A stretch of DNA of 31,497 nucleotides from the NCBI GenBank assembly GCA_008931825.1, contig QXVZ01001779.1, positions 1 through 31,497 on the forward strand, read 5' to 3'. Source of the stretch: Phallusia fumigata. Taxonomy: Eukaryota > Chordata > Ascidiacea > Phlebobranchia > Ascidiidae. Position numbers and translations under genes: made by a program. Below are positions 10,899-21,930 of the stretch, piece by piece. Positions within the stretch are counted from its first letter, which is position 1. Each line of letters begins with the position of its first letter. The notes beneath the pieces are model-generated. The model did no database searches. It was given only the letters and a program-made list of their open reading frames with translations, and was not told the DNA's origin.

Positions 10899-13800
10899 GT
10901 ATCTTTTGAATATCAATCATTAGAATGCTCTAAACAAAATCTAGATGTCTCCATGTTCTTTAGTTTTAATAAATGGAGTTTTAGCATGTGATTAAAACGA
11001 GTTTTTTTGAGAAAACTGTCTGTCACAATATATTTAGTTTCGTTATAACAGAGTCAAAAAGAACTGCCAAAACAATTACAATAAAGAGAATGCATTTTAT
11101 AACACAGACATTTTATCAATTTCTGGACATCCTAAGTAAACTGTAAAATCTTCACTTTTCCTTTTTTTCCATAAATTTAACATGCATTATTGCCTGAACT
11201 TTCTGGTCTAAACAAAAGAACACAAAAACTATGATGATACTACTTAACTTGTGTGGTAGCTTTTGGGTGTTTAATCAAATGCACTTTTTTAATATTTTAC
11301 TGTTCAGCATGTTTTGGGTGTACTTTATCTATTTGACTAATTTTTTAAGGAAATTGATGCACTAGCATCTGTAATGCCCTTTGTTTTGGCAATATGTTAA
11401 TGACCTTGAGAAATGGTAACTGCATGTTTTTGTGAAATATGTTTAGTGTAACATGACTTAGTGCACAGGGCTGTAGCTTGCCATTGGTTGCCTGCATAGT
11501 GAGAGTGCCTGATTTAATGCTTTTAACGTCCATTGGTGATCATGTATTTCTTTACACCATGGACTTTTTTCTCCAGAAGAAAAAAAAGCATCAATTCTCT
11601 CAACACAATGGCAGAAACAGCCCTGATATATATATACCGTATTGTTAGTGTTAAGTTTTGAGTTTATACCTAGTACTTGGAATGCTTTGGCTCGCGCACA
11701 ACCGCGCAAAGTTTCTCTTGCTTCATTGGCAAATTATTTTGTTTCGTTGCTCACAGGCAGGCGAATAAAGGCTGCCATTTTTTTGCCCTTGGTTTGATTT
11801 GCATGAAAACTGTCTAGCCTGTATTTTGACACAGTGCTTTGCAGTATGTGTGCGTTTTGGCCAAACCGGTAAAGAGTGACTGAAACTAACCCTCAACAAC
11901 TGTAGAGTTTTTTGGTGTCAGACAACAGACAAAATAACTAAACTTTTTACCACAATGTAAGCGCTGAAAACTGTGACCCAAAGCATTAAAAGTATGAACA
12001 CATAAACACAAACCTTAACACTTGAAAAGCAATGAGTGATTGAGAGACTTTGCCAACGTTGTGCGTTTGCCAGGCATTCACCGACTATCAACTTCAACAA
12101 ATGACATCCAATTTTATTGATCAGTTTGGATTTACCGATGGCGACTTTGCTGAACATGAGGAGCCTGACAAGTGAGTTTGACCTTTATTTGTTCTCAACA
12201 AGCCAAAAAACCACCAGGTTGTGTATCAAAGGTCAAACAGCATCAGCAAAAGTCGTCAGCCAACTGGTGCCATTTATTGAACATTGACGGTCCATAAGTA
12301 GAATGCCTTTGAGACATAATAATGTCAATTAGACTGCCTTAGTTTTACTTTAAAAAGTTCAAATTAAATTTGGGCAATGCTTTTGTAATCACATTTATAG
12401 TCAATTTTAAACTAAACTGCTGATGCAACTATTGTTTGACAATGTGTTTGTGTAAATTTGTTGACAGTAAGACCTTCTTTGTTATTTAATGAAATTTAGT
12501 ATAAATGCAAATGCACTGACCTTGATAGAGGGCTGTGCGTAGGCTAACTATGACTCAAATCATTACAGAGTAGAACTGTTTGAATACCGTTTGTGTGTGC
12601 AGATACGATAGGCATTAGAAACAAGAAGTTAATGTTTTACGTTAAATACGATCTTCATACATTGCCACAGTGTCTGTTAGTGGTTGACATATTTGTGCCC
12701 TTGGTTTGTTATGAAGCATATTAAATGTTTGCCTTGTTTGTTCAGATTCAACAAGATCAATTCCATTGATTTTGACATAAAAGCTGACACGAATACTGTA
12801 AGTATATCTGTAAAGCTTAAATATTTTTCTTTTACTTCCTGGTGAAAATATCTTAAATTCAATTTTGTTTTCAGCCGAGCCAAGAATTGTTTGAAAATGT
12901 CTGTCAAGCCCGTCTTCCTCATTTTGGTGATAGCAGTGATGAGGAAGAGGAAAATAAAGACACCTTCTATTCTGGAGAAGATGGTAAGTTGCCATTATAT
13001 GCAGAAAAGGTTGGATTTAGTTTCAAGAATATATACATCTGCGTCCATTGATTCATTCATTGAAGGTGGATGTATCCACTTGTTCAACATCTTCAAACTG
13101 ACTAACTGATGTTTGAAATTAATGTTGTGGTATTTGTTAAAAATGGTTTTGTACACAAACTGTTATTTAACTTTGAAATCAACATGTTTGTAATTCTTAA
13201 TGCTACCATTGTGTATTAGGTCACCATTTAAAAAACTAATATTAACATTTTTAACATGTTTGCCTGTTAGCCGGTTTTAATGTATTTGTTGCAATGTTTT
13301 ATCATGCTGGTAAATATTGTCATCTCTGTATTAAAGGTGAAGAGGAATGGGATGAAAATCACATTACCCACTCAGGAGCACCTTTCAAATACCCTAGTGC
13401 AACTCCAACTATCCATGTTAGGTATGTCTTGGTGTATGAATACAATGCTCATACAAAACAGCTTGTTTAATGTTTTTCGGGAATATACATAATTCTTTCT
13501 CTGGGCAAAACATGACTTTTGCATTTCAAATACTGCTGTTATGTGTTTATTGGTCTTTAACTTGTGTTCAATAAAATTTACTCATGCATTTGTAATATTT
13601 TGTCAAAACATGTTTGGGTATGGATACAAAAGCATGTTTGTAGAACAAGCAATTTTAAAGTTGGTCTCAACACCGAATAAAATGTTTGGCTATAATAACC
13701 TTAAAAATATACGAGTTGTGTTGTTGGCCAAACCAGTCCAATCTTAATTAGTTTATGTTATAAGGACACTATAAATTCAAAAAAATAATTCAAATTTTTG

Positions 13801-16800
13801 TAGGCCACGTACAAGTTCAGGGGATAGCACTGGAAGTAGCAGCGGTGATGAGGAGATTGAAGCTCCAAGTCCGACCACAACTATCACATCCATTAAGATA
13901 CCTGATGCTTCAGAAGATATGGACACTTCAAATCCCCAGTGTAAATGATAAGAATATTTTCTTCCTGTAGCTAAGAAATACACCAGTTATAAATAGATGT
14001 TTAGCGCAAAACATGGTCAATTTTTAGTAGAAATTCATCTTAAAATATTGTCCTGTTGTTAACAATACCAATGGTCCATAGGCCACAAATTATGGGTCCC
14101 CTTCCTGAAGGGGACAGATATTGTTTTCACTCTGTTTTTTTTTTCTTGTTGTACCTTGAAATGGATAATGTGATAAAAGGTTATGTTTGTTTCCATACAA
14201 GACTTGTACTTGACTTTCTGCAGCTGCATGGACAGCAACTTTTGATGACAGTGACGACACTGAAAGCAGTGGTAGCAATAGTAGTAACACCACCCCCAAT
14301 GCATCACCTCGTGCTGACCAAACCACAACTGAAACTTCCTGGGATGAAACTCAGGTATAATAGAATGTTATAAACCAAGAACAAGGCTTAATTAANGGAT
14401 GTATCCACTTGTTCAACATCTTCAAACCTACTGACTGATGTTTGAAATTAATGTTGTGGTATTTGTTAAAAAATGGTTTTGTACACAAACTGTTATTTAA
14501 CTTTGAATACAACATGTTTGTAATTCTTAATGCTACCATTGTGTATTAGGTCACCATTTAAAAAAGCTAATATTAACATTTTTAACATGTTTGGCTGTTA
14601 GTCGGTTTTATTGTATTTGTCGCAATGTTTTATCATACTGATAAACAGTGTGATCTCTGTATCAAAGGTGAAGAGGAATGGGATGAAAATCACATTACCC
14701 ACTCAGGAGCACCTTTCAAATACCCCAGTGCAACTCCAACTATCCATGTTAGGTATGTCTTGGTGTATGAATACAATGCTCATACAAAACAGCTTGTTTA
14801 ACGTTTTTTGGGAATATACACAATTCTTTCTCTGGGCAAAACATTACTTTTGCATTTCAAATACTGTTGTTATGTGTTTATTGGTCTTTAACTTCTGTTC
14901 AATAAAGTTTACCCATGCATTTGTAATATTTTGTTAAAATATTTTTGGGTATTGATACAAAAAGCATGTTTGTAGAACAAGCAATTTTAAAGTTGGTCTC
15001 AACAGTGCATAAAATGTTTGGCTATGTTTACCTTAAAAATATACCAATTGTGTTGTTGGCCAAACCAGTCCAATCTTAGTTAGTTTATGTTATAAGGACA
15101 CTATAAATTCAAAAATTCAAATTTTTGTAGGCCACGTACAAGTTCAGGGGATAGCACTGGAAGTAGCAGTGGTGATGAGGAGATTGAAGCTCCAAGTCCG
15201 ACCACAACTATCACATCCATTAAGATACCTGATGCTTCAGAAGATATGGACACTTCAAATCCCCAGTGTAAATGATAAGAACATTTTTTCCTGCAGTTGA
15301 GACATGCCCCAGTTATAAATAGATGTTTAGCGCAAAAAAATGGTCAATTTTTAGTAGAAATTCCTAAAATATTGTTCTATTGTCAACAATACCAATGGTC
15401 CATAGGCCACAAATTGTACCTTGAAATGGATAGTGTGATAAAAGGTTATGTTTGTTTCCATACAAGACTTGTACTTGACTTTCTGCAGCTGCATGGACAG
15501 CAACTTTTGATGACAGTGACGACACTGAAAGCAGTGGTAGCAATAGCAGTAACACCACCCCCAATGCATCACCTTGTGCTGACCAAACCACAACTGAAAC
15601 TTCCTGGGACGAAACTCAGGTATAATAGTATGTTATAAACCAAGAACAAGGCTTAATTAACTTATTTGTTTGTGACCGAAGTTGACATGGCTTTCGAATT
15701 TTTAGCAGAAAAATGATTCTCCCTCATCTACCTCCAAGAAAGGTTGGGCCAATTTTGACCAGTTTGATAAGTTAACCAGGTACGTAAAGTTGTTGCTGGA
15801 ACATTTGTATACCTGCTTTGATGACATGAAACTTGTTTACATACTCCTAGTTCTTTTGTGTAAATATTGGATAATTGCAGATGGGGATGGGTTTAAATGT
15901 CAAAGCACCCGATACTGTTACATAGCCCATGTGCCAAACAACCTTGTTTACTGCAATGTCTTTATCAAGGCACAGCAATACTAAGACTAAATTAATCTTT
16001 GCAGCAAGTTTTAGTAAGTTTTTGTTTGTAACAGTGTGCAAGAACCCACAAGCTCGTCAAGCGATTCCAACACTCTTCCAAATAGAGCAGCTGACTATGG
16101 TAAGTTTCCAAGCTGAAGCTTTACCTATGTATCCCTTCTTTAATAAGCGAAAGAGCTGTGTGTTTGTGGTTGACTGCACTGAATATGTTACCACCATTTG
16201 TGTTATGTACTGTTGATTTTTAGAATTTGGATTATTTGGAATACAGTGAACTAAGTTATGTACACAAATTGCCTGTCCCTTTCTGCCATTTGCATTTTGA
16301 AATAAGGAAGTGTTGTGTGGTAATGTGCAGCATAGCTTGGACCTCCATAGATGACTCATACTACTGTGTTGTGCAAGAAATGCTAAAGTAAACATATTCT
16401 TTGTGTTTTGCTGATTTTCTGTGTAAAATGTTAGGTAGGGTAAATGCCTGCAGTGTAAATCCAGCATATTTTTGTGTTTGAAGCCGCTCCAGATTCAACA
16501 AGTCCCGAAAAGGAGGAAAAAGCTTCTGAAGCTGAGAAGTACAGTCCATTTTTTATTTTACTAAATATTTCTGCTGCATAAACATGTAAACATGAGTTGC
16601 TTTTCGGAAACATTGTTACAATTGTTTGCAACATATTTGGTGGAAGTGATTTGCCTGATCAACAATTACATGATGCACTGCAAAACATTAGAGATAAACC
16701 GAGATAGAACATGGCTGATGTAATAAAAAAAATGAACTTCGTCGCTTTTTTTAGTCAAAAGAGATGTCTGTCAATCTGCAGAATTTTTTGGGTGTGTCAA

Positions 16801-17967
16801 CCCCAACTCAACAGAATTTAATGCAAGATCAAGTCATTTTTTATGTCCACCATGATACACAGAAAACAAACATATTGTCATCATGCACTGCTAAGCAACA
16901 TTTGTAGATACAACAGGCCCCGCTGCTGGCACTGTAGACAGACAGCAGAAAAGGACGGGACTTAATCAGAGCCAATACAAACCGGGCTATAGATGATTTT
17001 TTAATGTTGGATGATGTAAAAGACTAAGCCTTGTCAAAATGCCAAATATCTTCGCCTGTAATCGATCTATCCTTTTTTTGCAGGGTGCAAATGTTTTTTT
17101 AGTGTTAGTTTTACTCAGATGATATATGTTTGTATGTTACCGGTTCAAATATTTTCCAAACAGGGCTGATGAGGTGGAGGCAATGTCTACTGAAGAAGTT
17201 TCTAACAGCTCCAGCAATGCAGAATCACAAGCACTCGCAGCTGAAGAACCTAAGCAGGCATCTGAGGCAGTTGTAGATATGGAGGTGCAGGAGGAAGGCT
17301 CCCCTGCTTCTATGAACTCCTCATCCGAAGCTCAAGTCGAGAGCAGTATTGTAACAAATTCCCAGTCTGATTCTGCAATGGATACAGATGAGTGTCGAAC
17401 CTCACATAATGCTTCAGAAGTGACAAATTCATCAGAAAACCACAATGGAAGCAGGTATGCTTTTTGTAAGAAGTAATTGCACATATAACTGGGACTGCAA
17501 AATTACATCGCAACTTAGGCTTCTTTGGCCATAACATTTAGCTGTTTTTATAACCAGTTATATGTTTGTATGCTCCAATTAAATGTTGGCTCTATTTAAA
17601 CCGTTCATAACAATACAGATCACAGCAAGAAGTTAAAACTACTGATGAAATTCCACTTGAAGTCTCATCCACCACAGCTCCAAGTGACCCATCCTCCAAC
17701 GAAAACAATCTGAGCACCCAAAACTGCGATCGAACATCATCCGATGATCAAAACGTCCAGAGTACAGACACTGGGGCCCAAAATGAGGTCCCCGACGAAC
17801 CCTCGTCCTCTTCAATTGAGCCTGAAAGCTCAGAACCAGCTACGGATTCCCCCTCAAATGAGGTTGAGCAAAACGTTGCCAAAACAAAGTCCGGAGTGGA
17901 CGTCCAGAATAGCGAAGTGACGTCATCAACCTGTGACGTGGATGTAAGAATGAACGGGCCGGTGTGA
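7249..17967 (+). CDS. PPP6R3: Serine/threonine protein phosphatase 6 regulatory subunit 3-like (SAPS family)
   Basis: Scaffold and targeting subunit that binds the PP6 catalytic subunit in the cytoplasm; PP6 holoenzymes act on, for example, Aurora A and NF-kB pathway substrates (family knowledge). Exons: 7249-7382, 7842-8001, 8322-8435, 8526-8663, 8740-8918, 8980-9102, 9177-9306, 9438-9590, 9671-9895, 10255-10438, 10723-10898, 12074-12171, 12746-12797, 12875-12983, 13337-13421, 13804-13940, 14224-14354, 15709-15779, 16035-16099, 16484-16538, 17164-17454, 17619-17967. All phases agree; 3159 nt, 1052 residues, longer than the roughly 870-880 of vertebrate paralogues because of a Ser/acidic tail. 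Diagnostic matches: start [68 protein letters not shown], and C-terminus MNGPV as in vertebrate members. Start chosen because MFW begins the family. Exons 13337-14354 recur at 14668-15619 as an allelic assembly copy. Confidence 0.95.
10899..12073 (+). other. Longest intron of the PP6 subunit gene
   Basis: A 1175-bp intron with donor caacag/gtatct and acceptor gtttgccag. It holds A/T-rich DNA, a short (AT)n run near 11628 and no recognisable exon, RNA gene or transposon. An ATGATGA C-box-like motif near 11230 has no matching D box, so I do not call a snoRNA. Confidence 0.7.
13068..15660 (+). repeat. About 1.3-kb allelic duplication of PP6 subunit exons around a single N
   Basis: Copy 1 (13068-14395, 1328 bp) and copy 2 (14397-15660, 1264 bp) flank N at 14396. 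Each contains the same three exons (13337-13421, 13804-13940, 14224-14354 and 14668-14752, 15131-15267, 15489-15619). Exon lengths are equal (85, 137, 131). Differences are SNPs, one Arg/Cys change (CGT/TGT near the end of the third exon) and small intron indels, including a 59-bp insertion in copy 1 (14092-14150). The three-exon block enters in phase 1 and leaves in phase 0, so using both copies would shift the frame. One copy should be removed. Confidence 0.92.
17918..17925. promoter_or_regulatory. TGACGTCA (CRE-type palindrome) within the last exon
   Basis: A perfect CREB/ATF consensus palindrome inside the last PP6 subunit exon, exactly 50 bp from a second one at 17968-17975. Function is not shown; the bases also encode protein (VTSS). 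Confidence 0.35.
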
Positions 17968-17975
17968 TGACGTCA
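17968..17975. promoter_or_regulatory. TGACGTCA (CRE-type palindrome) directly after the stop codon
   Basis: The palindrome begins at the first base after the TGA stop (17965-17967). With its partner at 17918 it forms a pair on either side of the stop codon. Binding by CREB/ATF factors is only a possibility. Confidence 0.35.
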
Positions 17976-19361
17976 CCATGCGTGCTCAGCATCGCGGTGA
18001 GCTGTGCAAGTGTCTGATGGTCACGTCACCACCCCCTTAATTACTGTCCCATAGTGAAGGTAGGTTTTGGGAGACTGACTCTCGGCTTTTCGAGGCCGCA
18101 ACGAAACAAAACACGGACACGTCAGTTCACAATTCGCGCGGCAATTGAACTGTTTTTATTGGTCTGGTTAATATTTTGTCGCCTTTCCAACATAAAAGCT
18201 TGAAAGGTTTTTTCTACTCTGTCCGCTATCCATAGTGTGGTAACTTCGCCATCACATTCACATTGTGTTCGCTTAAATATAGTAGCTTTGTTCGTCGCTC
18301 AACGGTTCTTCCCAGGGACCGCGGCAATCTTTTACATACATCTATTTTGTTAGTTTTGCTGGAGCACTTTACGTCGAAAATCTTAAACGCGAGAGCTTCA
18401 CCTTGACCGTGCCGAACCTGTGCCGCCTATATGATATTTATTTTTGCCCGTGGAGGTACCTCGCAACAGCTTAGCGCCAAACAACAGTCCAAAAGCTTTA
18501 TCGGCTGTCTTTGCATCCATATATACATGTGTCTATGGGCCAGTGCTCTGGTTTCCCTGCGTGCTGCTCATCTACTGCTTAATGACTTGGAGTCTGTTTC
18601 AAACGATTTCTACGCGTCCCGGTTATGATTTTTTGGCGTCTGTGCGATATGAAGTAAATGATCCGCGCATGATTTTATTGCAGTGCGTTTCGCTGCGTTT
18701 TAGCGACAAAAAACAAACAAACCACGTGTTCCTGCGTCGCAATTGTTAGACCTACACGTTGAAAGGTGTAGATTTGTGCGTAACAAAAGAATCCTTGCAA
18801 ATTTCCGGGCGTTGGCAAAAAGTAAGACGGCATGTTTCCGACCATCACAAGCCAATTACGCTCAGTCGTCAGATGGCCGGTGTGCCGTTAACGCAGTAAA
18901 CACGCTACCTGCTGCGTGAGGTGCTTCGCATAAACGTAACGCTCTATACAAACTGTGACAATTCCCCCTTTAATCTTGAACTGGATGCAGCAGCAGGTCT
19001 TGGTAGTGATGCCAACATTTGTTACCCGTGCAGGCTTCAGTTTGTGGTAAGTTCACGTGAATAATCCAAACTTTGTTTCAACTTGTCGCCGTGATTTGTT
19101 TTCCCTTGTATTCTCCTTGTTGTTATTTACGCCCCTTTGTTCAAGAAGTGTACTACCGTTACCGTGTCAGTCCCGGTTTGTTGGTGCAAACGACTGTGGC
19201 GCGCCCCCACGCCTGTTTTTTCGTGTTGGCCCACCAAGCCAGCGCAAACCCTCCTACCCATGCCGTAAACCAGAGCCTTTCCCTATCGTATCCCCCTTTC
19301 CCTTCTTCTCGCTGTTGTGACATGCAACAGACCCTGTGTAAAGATTGCGTAAAGTAATTCG

Positions 19362-19367
19362 AATAAA
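19362..19367 (+). terminator. PPP6R3: Candidate polyadenylation signal of the PP6 subunit gene
   Basis: The first AATAAA I find on + after the stop at 17967, about 1.4 kb downstream, with another at 19427-19432. A long 3' UTR would be needed. A non-canonical closer signal cannot be excluded. Confidence 0.35.
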
Positions 19368-20597
19368 CCACATCGATCTACGAGAGTGTTGTATTGAGGC
19401 TTCGGCGTAACTTAATTTAGAAGCAAAATAAAATGACTTCAGGGATTTGGATCAATTTAAGTTGTACGTCAGTAAGGCAAACTAGCGCCACCATTTGATT
19501 ATAGTTCCCTAAAACCTGGTATTTCGGGGTCTTTAAATGAATGGTGTGTGTCCTCTTTGCAAAGCTTCAATATGTATACACCGAAATCTGCATTAAATGT
19601 TAACCGGTTTGAATAGCAAATGTCAGTTTCAAGGAAACGCGTGTTTACTTGGCACCTGAAAATGTTTCCATTAGGTCAAAGGAACTGGAAATTACGTGCA
19701 CACCAGATTATTTTTGCTGGGTTATTCCATCGTCCACCTCGAATTTTATTATGGCGAAAAAGGGACAAATGCATGGAAATATATACTTGCACATAACGAA
19801 CTAACAGATTGTGGCGCATACACAGGTATTGAGAGGACATTTGAAAACAACGGGCGCCAAGGTCAGTGGTTGAAGGGATGGCTGCTGCCGTTGCTGAAAA
19901 AAAGTGCTTTTTCGAATATGAAACAAGTTGGTCTAAGTCGCAACGACGGAATGTGAAAGTGCATGGAAGCAACAAAAAACCGGGTATCAAACCTAAGAAA
20001 GCATTTTGTCGCACAAAGGAACAGATAGATTGCTACCCACTTGCATTTTTGCCGTTTTGTGACGTGGCAACTGACTGTATACCGAACAGTGCCGGTTCGG
20101 ATGGCGTGGTTTCCACGATGACGTCACACAATCTTGGTTTGAGCGGATACGTAGTAACGTTTTGGCTTGAAATCCAACACATGATAAAAAAATTTCTGGC
20201 TAACAATATACGACGCAAAGGTGCGTAGATTTTACGGGATGACGCAAACAATAAGTTGTTCCTAAAAGCAAAACCATACCGCTTGAAGCCCATAACCGAG
20301 GTCTGCGATACGCAAGCATCTACTTCTTGTAATCAGTGGTGTACATTCAGGAGCTTCGCCAAAAACAGAAATGGAAGACAACTTTGTTAGAGATGTCAAT
20401 TACAAAAATGAACCAAGTTACTCAGGAAAAGCAGTGTTTCTTACACTGCATTTCAGATAAAAATTACTATTTAACAACATATCAATTTAAAAATAAAAAA
20501 AAATTAGTTTGTCATGTAAACCTTTTTCCTTGTATATTCTATGTTATCGTTCGTCCAAAATTATAGAATTTAGTTCAGTCAGGTATTTGACATCTCA

Positions 20598-20603
20598 TTT
20601 AAT
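20598..20603 (-). terminator. Candidate ATTAAA polyadenylation signal of the ASAP gene
   Basis: On the - strand this reads ATTAAA, about 615 nt past the stop codon in copy 1; the same site in copy 2 is at 22287-22292. I saw no canonical AATAAA nearer on this strand. Confidence 0.25.
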
Positions 20604-21217
20604 CAAGGATAAGGCGACATCCGGCGAATAGCTTTGTGAAAGAGAACGCGTTCATTCGAGGCCAGCAGACACTTGATAACGGGGGCGGGTGCAAACAATA
20701 CAAATGCGTAGATCACCATTGCATTAAATAGTATAGAAGCTGGCCCCGGACACATCCCATACTGGATTATACAGGGCGTGCATCAACATACTAAGCACTT
20801 GGCGCGAATGAGTGCAGCAAAGCAGTAATATAATACTTTGACGGTTGACAACGGGCTAGTAACGTAACGAGATCATGTGACATGCGCGCAAGATTTTAAA
20901 ACAAAACGACGCGATACGATAATGGGGCGTAGAGTAAGCATAGAGTGGGGAGTGTAGTTATTATATAGTAGCTTAATACAGCTGAGCAGCAGTGGACAAA
21001 AACAAAGAGGGTAAACACATGGAACCGACAAGCGACGCGTTTTTGCGAAGTTGATCAACGGTTTGTGGCTCATACTAAGACGTCATCTGATCACGTGGTC
21101 CCGCGACGTGCGACCTCCAGCGGTGACACAAAGTCGGAGACGAAACTCAATGGAAGAGACAAGGTTTTGGTGGAAAGAGCAGTCAGGACTTGGCATTGGG
21201 AACGCTAGGTGGCGCTG

Positions 21218-21930
21218 TCAGTCGCTGAGAATGTGAACGAAGCTAACAGGGAACACCCCAGTTCTGTGAGGCTGATGTTCAACATGACCGACCTGTATGT
21301 GGAAAAGTCTTTTATGTTAGTTCCACGGCCATTTTATCACAAGCTGATTCGACGGGAGGCAATACAGTTTGTACTTACCCACCAATCCTGATCTTCTACA
21401 CCTGTCACTATAATGATCTCGTTTTCAACAAAAGTAAGTTCGTCGTTGTTATCAGCTTCACAATCGTATATTGCCCGAACTCTCTTAGGACGAGTCGCAC
21501 TTGGAGCACTCGCTCTGCAACAAACAATTCCATTTTTCAAAAAACAACTAAATCCGAAGCACGAAAATGCAACGAGGTGATTACACTGCGGCCAGGGAAA
21601 TCATTTGTAAATTACCCTGAAAGTGCTTGTTAATATACATCCTTTACTAAAAAAACACGTAATTAACTAGTTTTAGTAAATCTAGTTCCTAACACGCGGA
21701 CACCGGTAAAGTTACCTTGACATTACATACACCACAAGCGTAACGAAATCCAAACACAACGCAGAAATAACAATCCGGTAAATTGTGTTTTGTGTGTTAC
21801 CTAGGCAACGGAACAGGTGGGTCAGGAGACGCACGAGGCAAAATCTCTGGTGGATCACCACCAGGTGGCTGCACATTACGCGGCAGGGACCTTGTTTTGT
21901 CGACGTCGTCGGGATGTGAAGTTTTCGGTG
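21218..21930 (-). other. ASAP1: Second (allelic) copy of the last three ASAP exons
   Basis: Exons 21801-21930 (proline-rich, ends PPVPLPR), 21379-21514 (SH3, first part) and 21218-21292 (SH3 end and stop). They repeat 23488-23617, 23068-23203 and 22907-22981 with equal lengths (130, 136, 75 nt). All are intact, so they are an assembly duplicate and not a decayed pseudogene. Confidence 0.85.

Larger units (their letters stand above)
12746..17967 (+). other. PPP6R3: Ser/acidic disordered C-terminal tail of the PP6 subunit
   Basis: From residue 606 on, ten or more exons encode a low-complexity tail. It has acidic clusters ([28 protein letters not shown]), Ser-rich runs ([24 protein letters not shown]) and a conserved short motif [11 protein letters not shown] (exon 15709-15779). 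The long last exon is rich in Ser, Thr, Glu and Gln and ends MNGPV. Such tails in the family carry many phosphorylation sites; I infer the same here. Confidence 0.8.
17968..21217. other. Interval between convergent 3' ends (PP6 subunit + strand, ASAP - strand)
   Basis: This stretch holds the 3' UTR of the PP6 subunit gene, then DNA that looks richer in G+C and CpG than the introns around it. Small open frames occur (18431-18749, 18900-19046, 19057-19357, 19696-19956, 19866-20228), none with a domain I recognise. AATAAA on + occurs at 19362 and 19427. No tRNA, rRNA or transposase similarity was seen. From 20251 the DNA belongs to the 1.69-kb duplicated block. Confidence 0.55.

Noticed and set aside
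11225-11330. C/D box snoRNA in the long PP6 subunit intron
   Set aside because: A C-box-like ATGATGA is present, but I found no CTGA D box or terminal stem at proper spacing.
14056-14373. 105-codon + frame and matching - frames around the third duplicated exon
   Set aside because: They are out-of-frame readings of exon 14224-14354 and its intron; the correct frame is fixed by the neighbouring exon phases.
13068-15660. Genuine tandem duplication of three PP6 subunit exons
   Set aside because: A single N sits at the joint, exon lengths are equal, differences look allelic, and using both copies would shift the frame.
18431-18749. Overlapping + frames of 65 and 101 codons
   Set aside because: No domain, no convincing splice context and low similarity to coding composition; probably chance within the 3' flank.
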